From: Pararhodospirillum oryzae
Lineage (GTDB): Bacteria; Pseudomonadota; Alphaproteobacteria; Rhodospirillales; Rhodospirillaceae
Assembly: GCF_007992075.1 (NCBI RefSeq)
Contig: NZ_BJZO01000019.1
Location: 1-53,325, forward strand
Direction: 5' to 3'
Length of the DNA stretch: 53,325 nt
This document shows positions 25,203-34,506 of the stretch, in pieces (within the stretch, counting starts at the first letter, position 1; each line of letters begins with the position of its first letter). Below the pieces are notes generated by a model, which saw only the letters and a list, made by a program, of their open reading frames with translations, was not told the DNA's origin and made no database searches. The position numbers and the translations under genes were made by a program.

Positions 25203-25573
25203 GCATCTGCTCCTGATCTGGCGTTTGCTCCGCGCCCCATGCTGCGGAACATCAATTCTTCGTCAACGGTCAGACCATGAGCCGGCCAGATCGGCAGCCG
25301 CGGTAAGCCTAGGCGAAAATCGATCCAGGGAACATGGCTGAATTTTGGGGGGCGCGCAAGGAAAAGCCCTGAATCGTTGACGTGCCCCCTTCTTTACGTA
25401 GCGTCACGGCGCCCTGGCCGGGTCCGCCCGACCGGGCCGCGCCCCGGGAACCCTTGGGCCCGGGGTTCGCCCGGGACGCGATACGGTTCCGAGTCGCGAC
25501 GGGTGCCGGGATCGATTCGTTTTCGCTAAAAAAGGGGAGGCGCGAAACGCCCCCCCCTGGACGCTGGCGGCCG
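25203..25573. other. csp leader/promoter region and pyc 3' region, no gene
   Basis: This 371-bp spacer holds the upstream region of the cold-shock gene (25203 to about 25500) and the terminator of pyc. I could not place a convincing promoter by eye. No credible coding frame is present. Confidence 0.4.
25527..25558 (-). terminator. Intrinsic terminator of pyc
   Basis: Read on the minus strand, GGGG(GGG)GCG, the loop TTTC and CGC(C)TCCCC are followed by TTTTTT, about 16 bp after the pyc stop. Confidence 0.75.
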
Positions 25574-28500
25574 TCAGTCCTTCATCACCAGCAGCAGGTC
25601 CTTGGCCTCGACCGCCGTGCCCACCGGCACCACGATGCGCTCGATCACCCCGTCGCGATCGGCGCACAGGGCGGTTTCCATCTTCATGGCCTCGATGGTG
25701 AGCAAGGTATCCCCGGTTTTCACCGCCTGCCCGGCCGACACGGTGAGGCTGGACACCAGGCCCGGCATGGGGGCCGGGATGTGGCGCGGGTTGCCGGGAT
25801 CGGCCTTTTCGCGGGTGGCCACCGTGGCGCGGGCCGAGCGGTCGGGCACCCGGATGACCCGGGGCTGGCCGTTCAGTTCGAAGAAGACCTTCACCATGCC
25901 TTCCTCGTCCACGTCGCCGATCGCCTGGCAGCGGATGATCAGGGTCTTGCCCGGCTCCAGATCAACCGAAACCTCCTGGCGCGGCTTCATGCCATAGAAA
26001 AACACCGGCGTGGGCAGCACCGAAACCGGCCCGTTTTCCTCGTGGTGGCGGACATAGTCCACGAACACCTTGGGGTACATCAGGTACGATTGCAGGTCAT
26101 CGGCGCCGATGGCATGGCCCACCTTGCCCTCGGCCTCGGCCTTGAGGGCATCCAGATCGGCCGGAGGCACGCCCTCGCCCGGGCGCCCGGTGAACGGGGT
26201 TTGCCCCCGCAGCACCTTGGCCTGCAACGCGGGCGGGAAGCCGCCCGGCGGCTGGCCCAGGTCGCCGCGCATCAGCTGCACCACCGATTCGGGAAAGCTG
26301 ATGTCGCGGGCCGGATCGGCCACGTCCTCGGGCGTGAGGCCGGCGCCGACCATGTACAGGGCCATGTCGCCCACCACCTTGGAGCTGGGCGTCACCTTGA
26401 CGATGTCGCCGAACAGGCGGTTGACCTCGGCATAAGCGCGGGCCACCTCGTGCCAGCGGCTTTCCAGGCCCAGGGCGCGGGCCTGTTCCTTGAGGTTGGT
26501 GAACTGGCCGCCCGGCATTTCGTGCAGGTACACTTCCGAGGCCCCGGCGCGCAGGTCGCTTTCAAAGGCCGCGTACTGCCGGCGCACCGCTTCCCAGTAA
26601 TCGCTCACCTGGCGCAGCACCGCCGGATCCAGCCCGGTCTCGCGCTCCGAGAAGCGCAGGGCCTCGACCAGCGAGCCCAGGCACGGCTGGCTGGTCAGGC
26701 CCGAGAGGCTGTCCATCGCCGCGTCCACCGCGTCCACCCCGGCCCGCACCGCTTCCAGCACGCTGGCCGCCGACAGGCCGCTGGTGTCGTGGGTGTGGAA
26801 GTGCACCGGCAGGCCGGTTTCCTCCTTCAAAATCCGCACCAGCTCGAACGCGGCGCGCGGCTTGACCAGCCCGGCCATGTCCTTGATGCCCAGGATATGG
26901 GTGCCGGCCTTTTGCAGTTCCTTGGCCATGCCGACGTAGTATTTCAGGTCGTACTTGGCGCGGTCGGGGTCGTGAATGTCGCCGGTGTAACATACCGTGG
27001 CTTCCAGCAGCCGGCCGGTTTCCAGCACCGCGTCCATCGACACGCGCATGTTTTCAACCCAGTTGAGCGAGTCGAAAACCCGGAACAGGTCCACCCCGGC
27101 CTCGGCGGCGGCGTGGACGAAGCCCTTGACCACGTTATCGGGATACACCGTGTAGCCCACGCCGTTGGCACCGCGCAGCAACATCTGGAACAGCACGTTG
27201 GGAACGCGCGCGCGCATCTGGCGCAGCCGCTCCCAGGGGCATTCGTGCAAGAAGCGCAAGGCCACGTCGAAGGTGGCGCCCCCCCAGCATTCCAGGCTGA
27301 ACAGCTGCGGCAGGTTGCGGGCGTAGACGTCGGCGACCTGGAGCATGTCGAACGAGCGCAACCGCGTCGCCAGCAAGGACTGGTGGGCGTCGCGCCAGGT
27401 GGTATCCGTCACCAGCACCGGCTTTTGCGCCAGCATCCAGTCGGCGAAGCCCTTGGGCCCCAGGGCGTCCAGGCGCTGGCGGGTGCCGGCCGGCGGCTCC
27501 TGGTTCAGCACCATGGGCACCCGGGGCACCGGGCCCGGGGTGGGCAGGGCGCGGCCCTTGACCTCGGGGTTGCCGTTGACGGTCACGTCGGCAATGAACG
27601 ACAGCAGCTTGGTCGCGCGGTCGCGGCGCTTTTCAAACCGGAACAGCTCGGGCGTTTCATCGATGAAGCGCGTGGTGTAGCTGGCGTCGCGAAAGCGCGG
27701 GTGGTTGATCAGGTTTTCCACGAAGGCCAGGTTGGTGGCCACGCCCCGGATGCGGAATTCGCGCAAGGCCCGGTCCAGGCGGGCAATGGCCTCGGCCGGG
27801 GTCGGCGCCCAGGCGGTGACCTTTTCCAGCAAGCTGTCGTAGTAGCGGGTGATGACCGCGCCCGAATACGCGGTGCCGCCGTCCAGCCGGATTCCAAAGC
27901 CGGTGGCGCCGCGATAGGCGGTGATGCGGCCGTAGTCGGGAATGAAGTTGGCTTCCGGATCCTCGGTCGTCACCCGGCACTGGATGGCGTGGCCCTTGAA
28001 CTGGATCTCTTCCTGGGCCGGGATCCCCGTTTCATCGACCACGCCAATGCGCCCGCCTTCCAGCACCAGGATCTGGGCCTTGACCAGGTCAAGGCCGGTG
28101 ATTTCCTCGGTTACCGTGTGCTCGACCTGGATGCGCGGGTTGACCTCGATGAAATAGAAGGCGCCGGTGTCGGCATCCATCAGGAACTCGGCCGTGCCCG
28201 CGCACACGTAGTGCGCCGCCCGGGCCAGACGCAAGGCGGCCTCGCACAGCTCGGCGCGGCCGGCGTCGTTCAGATAGGGGGCCGGGGCGCGCTCGACGAC
28301 TTTCTGGTTGCGTCGCTGCACCGAGCAATCACGCTCGAACAAATGAACCAGGGTGCCATGCTGGTCGCCCAGCAGCTGGACTTCAACGTGGCGGGCACGC
28401 TGCACCAGCTTTTCCAGGTAAACCTCGCCGTTGCCGAAGGCGGCCTCGGCCTCGCGCCGGCCGGCGGCCACCTGGGCGTCCAGCTCCTGCGGGCCGGTGA

Positions 28501-29035
28501 TGACGCGCATCCCGCGCCCGCCGCCGCCCCACGACGCCTTCAGCATCACCGGATAGCCCACCTCCTCGGCCAGACGACGCACCTCGGCCGGATCATCGGG
28601 CAACGGCCCGGTGGCCGGCATCACCGGCACCCCGGCCGCTTCCGCCAGGCGGCGCGCCGACACCTTGTTGCCCAGCGCGCGCATCACCGTGGGCGGCGGC
28701 CCGATGAAGATCAGCCCGGCCGCGAGGCAGGCTTCGGCGAACTCGGGGTTCTCGGACAAAAAGCCGTAGCCCGGATGAACAGCATCCGCCCCGCAGGTGC
28801 GCGCGACCCGCAACACTTCATCGATCGACAAATAGGCCCGGACCGGCCCCATGCCGGTGCCGATCAGGTAACTTTCATCAGCCTTGAAACGGTGAAGGGA
28901 TAGCTTGTCTTCCTCGGTATACAAGGCAACGGTACGAATGCCCAGTTCATTGGCGGCGCGAAAAACACGAATGGCGATTTCGCCTCGGTTGGCGACCAGG
29001 ATCTTGCGAATCTTGCGAGGAAGGACGGAGCTCAC
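25574..29035 (-). CDS. pyc: Pyruvate carboxylase
   Basis: This biotin enzyme makes oxaloacetate from pyruvate, bicarbonate and ATP. About 1153 residues hold all domains. The biotin carboxylase domain (about 1-450) has KILVANRGEIAIRVFRAA, GGGGRGMR and EVNPRIQVEHTVTEE. The carboxyltransferase domain (about 530-850) has VTDTTWRDAHQSLLATR, LECWGGATFDVALRFL and HFHTHDTSG. The C-terminal biotinyl domain has the attachment site EAMKMET. I chose the GTG at 29035, which has GGAG nine bases upstream; an ATG at 29074 has no ribosome-binding site. It stands alone with its own terminator. The BioMNY importer 6 kb away would supply the cofactor. Confidence 0.97.
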   Translation of the reverse strand: MSSVLPRKIRKILVANRGEIAIRVFRAANELGIRTVALYTEEDKLSLHRFKADESYLIGTGMGPVRAYLSIDEVLRVARTCGADAVHPGYGFLSENPEFAEACLAAGLIFIGPPPTVMRALGNKVSARRLAEAAGVPVMPATGPLPDDPAEVRRLAEEVGYPVMLKASWGGGGRGMRVITGPQELDAQVAAGRREAEAAFGNGEVYLEKLVQRARHVEVQLLGDQHGTLVHLFERDCSVQRRNQKVVERAPAPYLNDAGRAELCEAALRLARAAHYVCAGTAEFLMDADTGAFYFIEVNPRIQVEHTVTEEITGLDLVKAQILVLEGGRIGVVDETGIPAQEEIQFKGHAIQCRVTTEDPEANFIPDYGRITAYRGATGFGIRLDGGTAYSGAVITRYYDSLLEKVTAWAPTPAEAIARLDRALREFRIRGVATNLAFVENLINHPRFRDASYTTRFIDETPELFRFEKRRDRATKLLSFIADVTVNGNPEVKGRALPTPGPVPRVPMVLNQEPPAGTRQRLDALGPKGFADWMLAQKPVLVTDTTWRDAHQSLLATRLRSFDMLQVADVYARNLPQLFSLECWGGATFDVALRFLHECPWERLRQMRARVPNVLFQMLLRGANGVGYTVYPDNVVKGFVHAAAEAGVDLFRVFDSLNWVENMRVSMDAVLETGRLLEATVCYTGDIHDPDRAKYDLKYYVGMAKELQKAGTHILGIKDMAGLVKPRAAFELVRILKEETGLPVHFHTHDTSGLSAASVLEAVRAGVDAVDAAMDSLSGLTSQPCLGSLVEALRFSERETGLDPAVLRQVSDYWEAVRRQYAAFESDLRAGASEVYLHEMPGGQFTNLKEQARALGLESRWHEVARAYAEVNRLFGDIVKVTPSSKVVGDMALYMVGAGLTPEDVADPARDISFPESVVQLMRGDLGQPPGGFPPALQAKVLRGQTPFTGRPGEGVPPADLDALKAEAEGKVGHAIGADDLQSYLMYPKVFVDYVRHHEENGPVSVLPTPVFFYGMKPRQEVSVDLEPGKTLIIRCQAIGDVDEEGMVKVFFELNGQPRVIRVPDRSARATVATREKADPGNPRHIPAPMPGLVSSLTVSAGQAVKTGDTLLTIEAMKMETALCADRDGVIERIVVPVGTAVEAKDLLLVMKD

Positions 29036-29218
29036 GGGCGAATTCTCCACACAGAGAGGGGGACACCGCGCCATTACTCATCTGGGGCAGGGATGGGCGT
29101 CGGCGCAAGACTGCAATAAGCCTTCTGGCGCCGATTTGCCACAGCTCTTTTTCGCCCACGGGGGCGGTTTTTTCGCCCGTTCCGTCCATCGCAACCGGCT
29201 ACCCCACGCCCCCACTTT

Positions 29219-29257
29219 CCCCAACGTCAGGCCCCAACGTCAGGCCCCAACGTCAGG
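29219..29257. repeat. Perfect 13-bp tandem repeat, three units
   Basis: CCCCAACGTCAGG occurs three times without mismatch at 29219-29231, 29232-29244 and 29245-29257. The last unit contains the stop codon (29253-29255) of the ATM1-type transporter gene. Confidence 0.9.
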
Positions 29258-31103
29258 TGCTTCGGGCTCCCCCGTTGGTTTCCTCGGGAAAACTGCCCTG
29301 GAGCTGATGGGTCCACAAGGTCGCGTAGGCCCCCTGGCGCCTGAGCAGATCGTGGTGGGTGCCTTGTTCAATCACCCGCCCGGCATCGATCACCGCGATC
29401 TGATCGGCATCGACGATGGTGGAAAGGCGGTGCGCGATGATCAAGGTGGTCCGGCCCGTGCGCACCTGACGCAAGGCGGCCTGGATTTCCTTTTCGGTCG
29501 CGCTGTCGAGCTGGCTGGTCGCCTCGTCGAACAACAGCAGGGCCGGATTCTTCAAGATGGTCCGGGCGATGGCCACCCGCTGCTTTTCGCCCCCCGACAG
29601 CTTCAGGCCACGCTCGCCCACGCGGGTGTCGTAGCCGTCCTTCAGGCTGGCCACGAAGTCGTGAATGGCGGCGAGGCGGGCCGCCTCCTCGATCTCGGCC
29701 TGGGTGGCGCCGGGGCGGCCATAGGCGATGTTGTAGCCGATGGTGTCGTTGAACAGCACCGTGTCCTGGGGCACGATCCCGATGGCGCGACGCAGCGAAT
29801 CCTGGGTCACGGCGCGCAGGTCCTGATCATCGATCAGCACCCGCCCCGCCGTGGGGTCGTAAAAGCGAAACAGCAGCCGTCCCAGCGTGCTCTTGCCCGC
29901 CCCCGAGGCCCCGACCAGGGCCAGGGTGCCGCCGGGGGGAATGTCCAAGGTGACATCGGTCAGGATGGGCCGGTCGGGCGCGTAGGCAAACGACACCGCC
30001 TCGAAGCGCACATGCCCCCGCCCCACCCGCAAGGCCGGGGCCCCGGGGCGGTCGGCCACCTCGGGCGGCGTGTCGCCCAGGGCAAACAGCACGGCGATGT
30101 CGATGAGGGCCTGCTTGATCTCGCGGTACACCACCCCCAGGAAATTAAGCGGCTGATAGAGCTGGATCAGGTAGGTGTTGACCAGGACGAAATCGCCCGC
30201 GCTCATCTCGCCTTGCACAATGCGTTGGCCGGCCATCAGCATGACCACGATCAGGCCCCCGGTGATGATCACGCCCTGGCCCATGTTCAAGGTGGACAAG
30301 GAAACGTGCGAGCGCACCGCCGCGTCCTCGTAGGCCGCCAGGGCCCGGTCGAACCGCCGGGCCTCGTGCTCCTCGTTGCCGAAATACTTGACGGTTTCGT
30401 AGTTCAGCAGGCTGTCGATCGCCTTGGTGTTCGCCTCGGCATCGAATTGGTTCATGGTCCGGCGAAAACCCATGCGCCATTCGGTCAGGCCCAGGGTCCA
30501 CAGGATATAAACACCAATGGTGCCGGCGATGGTCAGGGCGAAGACCGGATCGTACAAGGCGCCCAGCACCGCGCAGACCATGGCCAGTTCCAGAAGCGAC
30601 GGCCCGGCGCGAAAGGCGAACAGGCGCAAAATCACATCAATGGCACGGGTGCCGCGCTCGATGGCGCGCGACAGGCCACCGGTCTGGCGCTCCAGGTGAA
30701 AGCGCAGCGACAACCCATGCAGATGGCGGAAGGTGCGCAGACCGATGACGTGAATGGCCCGCTCCACCACCCGGGCAAACACCAGGTCGCGCAGCTCGTT
30801 GAAGGCCTGGCTGCCAATGCGCGCCAGGCCATAGGCCAAGATGAGCCCCACCGGCACCGCCGCCCAGCCGGCAAGGCTGGCGTCGGGATGCGACAGGGCG
30901 TCGATCGCGTGCTTGAAGAAGACGGGCGTGGCGACCGTGGCGACCTTGGCCGCCACCAGCAAGAGGCCAGCCCAGATCATGCGCCGGCGCAACGCGGGCT
31001 CGCCCGCCGGCCACAGGTGGGGAAGAAGACGCCCAAGGATCCGCCAGTCGTGGGCGAGACCTTCGGGAACGGGAGGGGGAATGTCGGCGGGACGTCGTTT
31101 CAC
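29253..31103 (-). CDS. ATM1-type ABC exporter
   Basis: This is a half-size ABC exporter, fused membrane and ATPase domains, of 616 residues. The membrane part (about 40-340) carries GLRTFRHLHGLSLRFHLERQTGGLSRAIERG and NYETVKYFGNEEHE, hallmarks of the ATM1/HMT1 group that exports glutathione conjugates or heavy-metal complexes. The ATPase part has [23 protein letters not shown] and LLLFDEATSQLD. The GTG start at 31103 fits the family's N-terminal length. Its stop codon lies in a tandem repeat. gshB elsewhere in the window would supply the glutathione such exporters use. Confidence 0.9.
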   Translation of the reverse strand: MKRRPADIPPPVPEGLAHDWRILGRLLPHLWPAGEPALRRRMIWAGLLLVAAKVATVATPVFFKHAIDALSHPDASLAGWAAVPVGLILAYGLARIGSQAFNELRDLVFARVVERAIHVIGLRTFRHLHGLSLRFHLERQTGGLSRAIERGTRAIDVILRLFAFRAGPSLLELAMVCAVLGALYDPVFALTIAGTIGVYILWTLGLTEWRMGFRRTMNQFDAEANTKAIDSLLNYETVKYFGNEEHEARRFDRALAAYEDAAVRSHVSLSTLNMGQGVIITGGLIVVMLMAGQRIVQGEMSAGDFVLVNTYLIQLYQPLNFLGVVYREIKQALIDIAVLFALGDTPPEVADRPGAPALRVGRGHVRFEAVSFAYAPDRPILTDVTLDIPPGGTLALVGASGAGKSTLGRLLFRFYDPTAGRVLIDDQDLRAVTQDSLRRAIGIVPQDTVLFNDTIGYNIAYGRPGATQAEIEEAARLAAIHDFVASLKDGYDTRVGERGLKLSGGEKQRVAIARTILKNPALLLFDEATSQLDSATEKEIQAALRQVRTGRTTLIIAHRLSTIVDADQIAVIDAGRVIEQGTHHDLLRRQGAYATLWTHQLQGSFPEETNGGARST

Positions 31104-31364
31104 GGCCAGGGCTTTCGTCCAGGGAGGGGCGTCCGTCCGGGTCTAGGCCGGATGGCGCCGCGACGCAAGACGAACGCCCGGAAACCTCAGAGCAATCGGG
31201 TAAATTGATTGTCCTGGAGTTTTTTCGATGCCCTCAAGTACCCTATGCGCACTCCGTGCGTCTGGCTCTCGCGGCAGGGGCCGCGCGCCGCCGTCGCGGC
31301 GTCGGGGAGCCCTTTTTCAAGGGCGCCCAGGACTGCACCCGGTTGGCCCGTTGCCCCCCCGCGC

Positions 31365-31796
31365 TCAGTCGTCGGCCCGCGACATGGCGTTGAGCAGATC
31401 CACGAAACACCGCCGCATGGCCTCGTCGGGCAGATCCCAGAACGCCCGCGCCAGTTCGATGCTCTGCCTGTGCTCCATCGGATCGCCGCCGCCCGCGTCG
31501 TCCCCGATCAGGCCACGCAATCCCCGCATCAGGGCCGCGTTCTTGCCGGGGTCGCCGTTTTCCAGGTCGCGGAAGAAAAAGTCGATGCCCACCCCCAAGG
31601 CGCGGGCCACATCGAACAACCGGCTGGCACTCACCCGGTTGGTGCCTCGTTCGTATTTCTGAATTTGCTGAAACGACACCCCCACCCGCCGCGCGAGGGT
31701 CTCTTGATCCATGTTCAGGGCCATCCGGCGCTGGCGGATTTTCTGGCCGACATGGGAATCCACGAAGTGGATGGCGGTGGCTTCCTGATCCGACAT
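31365..31796 (-). CDS. XRE-family transcriptional regulator
   Basis: The 143-residue product has a helix-turn-helix at about 15-70: VGQKIRQRRMALNMDQETLARRVGVSFQQIQKYERGTNRVSASRLFDVARAL. This type is common in alphaproteobacteria. The C-terminal part (LARAFWDLPDEAMRRCFVDLLNAMS) may dimerise. I chose the ATG at 31796; the frame extends 30 codons further upstream into Cys-rich sequence without similarity. The target is unknown. A 15-bp palindrome at 31925-31939 upstream may be its own operator. Confidence 0.8.
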   Translation of the reverse strand: MSDQEATAIHFVDSHVGQKIRQRRMALNMDQETLARRVGVSFQQIQKYERGTNRVSASRLFDVARALGVGIDFFFRDLENGDPGKNAALMRGLRGLIGDDAGGGDPMEHRQSIELARAFWDLPDEAMRRCFVDLLNAMSRADD

Positions 31797-31924
31797 GGGC
31801 AAGTCAACCGAGCAAGAACATGACCCCGGTCCTGGGCGCGCGCACGCAAGAGGTGACAGCACAACCCCGCATAGGGAACACGCCAATATTTACCTTATAA
31901 GGCTGTGCTCGTCGAGCCTTTCGA

Positions 31925-31939
31925 TTATCAAATTGATAA
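31925..31939. promoter_or_regulatory. Palindrome, possible operator upstream of XRE gene
   Basis: TTATCAAATTGATAA is a perfect inverted repeat with a one-base centre, in an AT-rich patch 129 bases before the XRE start codon. Its function is inferred from location only. Confidence 0.35.
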
Positions 31940-32375
31940 AAATACCTAAGCGTGTATCAACGCCCGGAAGGAAGCCCTGGGATCGCGACAATCGATCCGG
32001 GCGAACATAGGAGGCGGCAAGGGCAACCCGGCTCATCAATCAACGTTCACTATAGTCTTGCACCCCCGGCCTGCGCACTGTCTTTTCCCTCGCAAACCGC
32101 ACGAGACGGGAAGGCCCAGGGCATGGCACGGCCAAGACCCGAAAAGGGGGACCCCGCCTTTCGGATGCGTCGAACGTCGGAACAAGAAGTGAGAACACCG
32201 TGCCCGGATCCGGCTCGGCGCACGGTGCCCAAGGGGCCGCGACGGCGCCGCAAGCGGAGTCGGACGGACACCGCCTGATTTCCTGGCGTGTTTTTCGCAG
32301 GCAGGGGAGAAAGGAGGAAACGGGCCCCGTCCCGGGGCTGTTCCCGACCTTCGGCGGCGGAGCGCGAAGGTCAGG

Positions 32376-32422
32376 TCCCGCCCCTTCCGAACGCGCGGGA
32401 CGCGCGCGGAAGGGACGGGACG
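32376..32422. terminator. Large inverted repeat downstream of secB
   Basis: Two 15-base arms (GTCCCGCCCCTTCCG and CGGAAGGGACGGGAC) pair with one mismatch, with an inner GC-rich stem. The repeat begins 13 bases after the secB stop. It has no proper T-run after it on the minus strand, so it may protect the mRNA 3' end rather than terminate. Confidence 0.45.
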
Positions 32423-32435
32423 AAAAACCGGCCGA

Positions 32436-32936
32436 TCAGGCGTGACCGACCGGCGGCGCGTCTTCCGGACCCTGGGCCTGGGCGGCCTGGAAGCGGTTGC
32501 GATACATGGCCGCGAAATCCAGCGGCTGCAGCATCAGGGGCGGGAAACCCGCGTCGCGCGTCGTGTCCGACAAGATGTTGCGGGCGTAGGGGAACAGCAG
32601 GTGCGGCACCTCGATCAGCAGCATCGGGCGCACGTGTTCCTCGGGGACGTGCACCGACACCACCGCCGCGTACTTCAGTTCAACCAGGAAAGCCACGGTG
32701 TCGCCAATCCGGCTGTCGACCTCGAAGTGCAAGATGACCTCGAAGACGTTTTCCTGGACCGGCTCGACCTTCACGTCAACGTTGATCGAAATCTCGGGCT
32801 GCTTGGTGAACTGGGTAAAAATCTGGGGCGTGTTGGGCGCCTCGAACGACAGATCCTTGGTATACTGATGGCTGATCATCAGCGGCGCTTGCGGCCGGGC
32901 GCGGTCGGCACCGGCGGCGGGCGTATCCTGGCTCAT
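32436..32936 (-). CDS. secB: Protein-export chaperone SecB
   Basis: SecB is a cytoplasmic tetrameric chaperone that holds preproteins unfolded and delivers them to SecA. The 166 residues from the ATG at 32936 are the usual length. The family features are clear: YTKDLSFEAPNTPQIF, FEVILHFEVDSR, VELKYAAVVSV and LLIEVPHLLFPYARNILSDTTRDAGFPPLMLQPLDFAAMYRNR. The alphaproteobacterial order secB-fxsA-Tim44 is kept. Confidence 0.96.
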   Translation of the reverse strand: MSQDTPAAGADRARPQAPLMISHQYTKDLSFEAPNTPQIFTQFTKQPEISINVDVKVEPVQENVFEVILHFEVDSRIGDTVAFLVELKYAAVVSVHVPEEHVRPMLLIEVPHLLFPYARNILSDTTRDAGFPPLMLQPLDFAAMYRNRFQAAQAQGPEDAPPVGHA

Positions 32937-33046
32937 GGGGGCCTCGTCTGGGCTTGAAAACAAGGAGGGCACGCCGTGGGCGCGACCCGGCCGAACCACA
33001 AGGCCGGCCGGGCCCGCTCAGGCGTAGCACACCCCAGGCGCTGCCC

Positions 33047-33598
33047 TCAACCGTCCGCCGGCGGCTGGCCGGCGCCGCCCTTGCCCCACGGGTTGCCCTT
33101 CGACGACGGCGAGCCCGAGGTCGTGGTCTCGCCTTCCACGTCGACCGTTACTTCCACGTATTCGGCGTCGATCACCTGCGGGCCACGGGCGCCATCCTCG
33201 TTGGAAGCGGCGCGCGCGCCCATGGGGGTCACGACCATCCCGGGATGGCGATCGAGCCAGCCGCGCAGGGCGTCGCGCACCGGGGCAATCAGCAGCAAGA
33301 CGGCCAGGATATCGCTAAAAAAGCCGGGCAGCACCAGCAGGAAGCCCGCGATCAGGATGCACACCCCGTCGAACAGCTCCTTGACCGGTAAAATGCCGGC
33401 ATTCACGGCTTCTTGCGCCTTGTTCAAGGTGGAAAGCCCCTGATGGCGGACCACCGCCGAGCCCGCCACGGCGGCCAGCACGACCAGCGCCAGGGTCGGC
33501 ACCACGCCGATCGCCCCCCCCACCTTGATGAACAACGCGATCTCGATCACCGGAAACCCGATGAACAAGGCAAGGAGAACGGCGAAGGGAAGCCCCAT
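33047..33598 (-). CDS. fxsA: FxsA family membrane protein
   Basis: This is an inner-membrane protein of the FxsA family, known in E. coli for easing phage T7 exclusion by F; its normal role is unknown. The 183 residues from the ATG at 33598 show LLALFIGFPVIEIALFIKVGGAIG, a second segment (PTLALVVLAAVAGSAVV) and a paired segment LIAGFLLVLPGFFSDILAVLLL (about 85-110), as in the family. The C-terminal tail is soluble and Gly/Ser-rich. It is divergent from the Tim44-domain gene. Confidence 0.88.
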   Translation of the reverse strand: MGLPFAVLLALFIGFPVIEIALFIKVGGAIGVVPTLALVVLAAVAGSAVVRHQGLSTLNKAQEAVNAGILPVKELFDGVCILIAGFLLVLPGFFSDILAVLLLIAPVRDALRGWLDRHPGMVVTPMGARAASNEDGARGPQVIDAEYVEVTVDVEGETTTSGSPSSKGNPWGKGGAGQPPADG

Positions 33599-33722
33599 GA
33601 CTTGCTGTCCTTTCCTGAGCACCCTATGTGTGAAAAAGCTGTTGCGTCTTGTCCCTCATACTACCGCCCCCTGGCCCTGGCGCAACGACGAAGCACGACG
33701 AAACGCCTTCCCGGGCCCTGCC

Positions 33723-33758
33723 GGGGTTTTTCCCCGCCCCGGGGGGGCCAAAAACCCC
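33723..33758. promoter_or_regulatory. Inverted repeat in the fxsA / Tim44 divergent spacer
   Basis: GGGGTTTTT (33723-33731) and AAAAACCCC (33750-33758) pair around a C/G-rich inner hairpin. It lies 86 bases before the Tim44-domain ATG and 125 bases from fxsA. Both genes start away from it, so it is not a simple terminator and may be a control site or leader structure. Confidence 0.35.
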
Positions 33759-33843
33759 CGCGCCAGCCCCATGGGTGGTGGTGCCGGCCGCCCGGATCGG
33801 GTAGGCTGCCCGGATCTTGTACCCTTTCCAGGCCAATGCGGAC

Positions 33844-34506
33844 ATGAACGACGGTCTCCAGTATATCGACATCATCTTTATCGCCATGGTCGCCGCCTTC
33901 CTGGTTTTGCGCCTGCGCGGCGTCCTGGGCCGGCGGACCGGCGACGAGCAGGACCGCCCGCCGATCATCTCCCCCTCGTCCGAGCGCACCGACAACGTGA
34001 TCGACCTGCCGCCCCGGGTCCCCACCGGCGCCGCGCCCCTGGAGGGCACCCTTGCCGGCGGCCTCACCCGGCTGCGCCAGGTCGATCCGTCGTTCTCGCC
34101 CGATGCCTTTTTGGACGGCGCGCGCTCGGCCTTTCAAATCATCCTGATGGCCTTCGCCAAGGGCGATCGCGACACCTTGCAGCCCCTGCTGGCTCCCGAC
34201 GTGATGCGCAATTTCTCCGCCGTCATCGACACGCGCGAACGCAAGGGCGAGACCATGGAAACCGATCTGGTCGCTTTCCGCTCGGTCGCCTTCGAGGCCG
34301 TCGAGCTGCGCGGCCGGGACGCCCTGGTCACCGTGCGCTTTGTCACGGAGCAGGTGAACGTCACCCGTGACGCCGCCGACGCCATCGTGGAAGGCGACCC
34401 CAACCACGTGGATGACGTGACGGACATCTGGACCTTCCGCCGCGACGTCACCTCCCCGGATCCTAACTGGGAACTCGTCGCGACCCGGGTCCCCGAGGAG
34501 GATTGA
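33844..34506 (+). CDS. Tim44-domain protein (TimA-like)
   Basis: This 220-residue protein is related to the C-terminal domain of mitochondrial Tim44. An N-terminal membrane helix (YIDIIFIAMVAAFLVLRLRG, about 7-26) anchors it. A Pro-rich linker follows, then the Tim44 domain (about 75-220): FLDGARSAFQIILMAFAKGDRDTLQPLLAPDVM, TDLVAFRSVAFEAVELRGRDALVTVRFV and DIWTFRRDVTSPDPNWELVAT. I chose the ATG at 33844 over an upstream in-frame Met because similarity begins there. Bacterial members are linked to membrane protein assembly, but this is not settled. Its stop overlaps the mltA start. Confidence 0.9.
   Translation: MNDGLQYIDIIFIAMVAAFLVLRLRGVLGRRTGDEQDRPPIISPSSERTDNVIDLPPRVPTGAAPLEGTLAGGLTRLRQVDPSFSPDAFLDGARSAFQIILMAFAKGDRDTLQPLLAPDVMRNFSAVIDTRERKGETMETDLVAFRSVAFEAVELRGRDALVTVRFVTEQVNVTRDAADAIVEGDPNHVDDVTDIWTFRRDVTSPDPNWELVATRVPEED

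Larger units (their letters stand above)
31797..32435. other. Intergenic region with hairpins and AT-rich patch, no gene
   Basis: This 639-bp spacer lies between secB (minus strand, ends 32436) and the XRE gene start. It holds an AT-rich patch around 31890-31950 with a perfect palindrome. It also holds hairpins: CACCGTGC/GCACGGTG near 32200-32230, GACCTTC/GAAGGTC near 32346-32372, and a large inverted repeat at 32376-32422. No open frame here resembles a protein. A small RNA is possible but not shown. Confidence 0.4.

Noticed and set aside
25382..28903. Very long plus-strand open frame of 1173 codons
   Set aside because: It runs antisense to pyruvate carboxylase. Its His/Gln/Arg-rich translation is the usual shadow of a GC-rich gene.
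29219..29257. Three 13-bp direct repeats as iterons or a CRISPR array
   Set aside because: They have no spacers and no replication or cas gene nearby. Three units overlapping a stop codon do not make either element.
28905..31208. Plus-strand 767-codon open frame
   Set aside because: It is antisense to the ATM1-type exporter, with no family motif and shadow composition.
31205..31393. 62-codon open frame after the exporter gene
   Set aside because: No motif and it overlaps the end of the XRE gene on the other strand.
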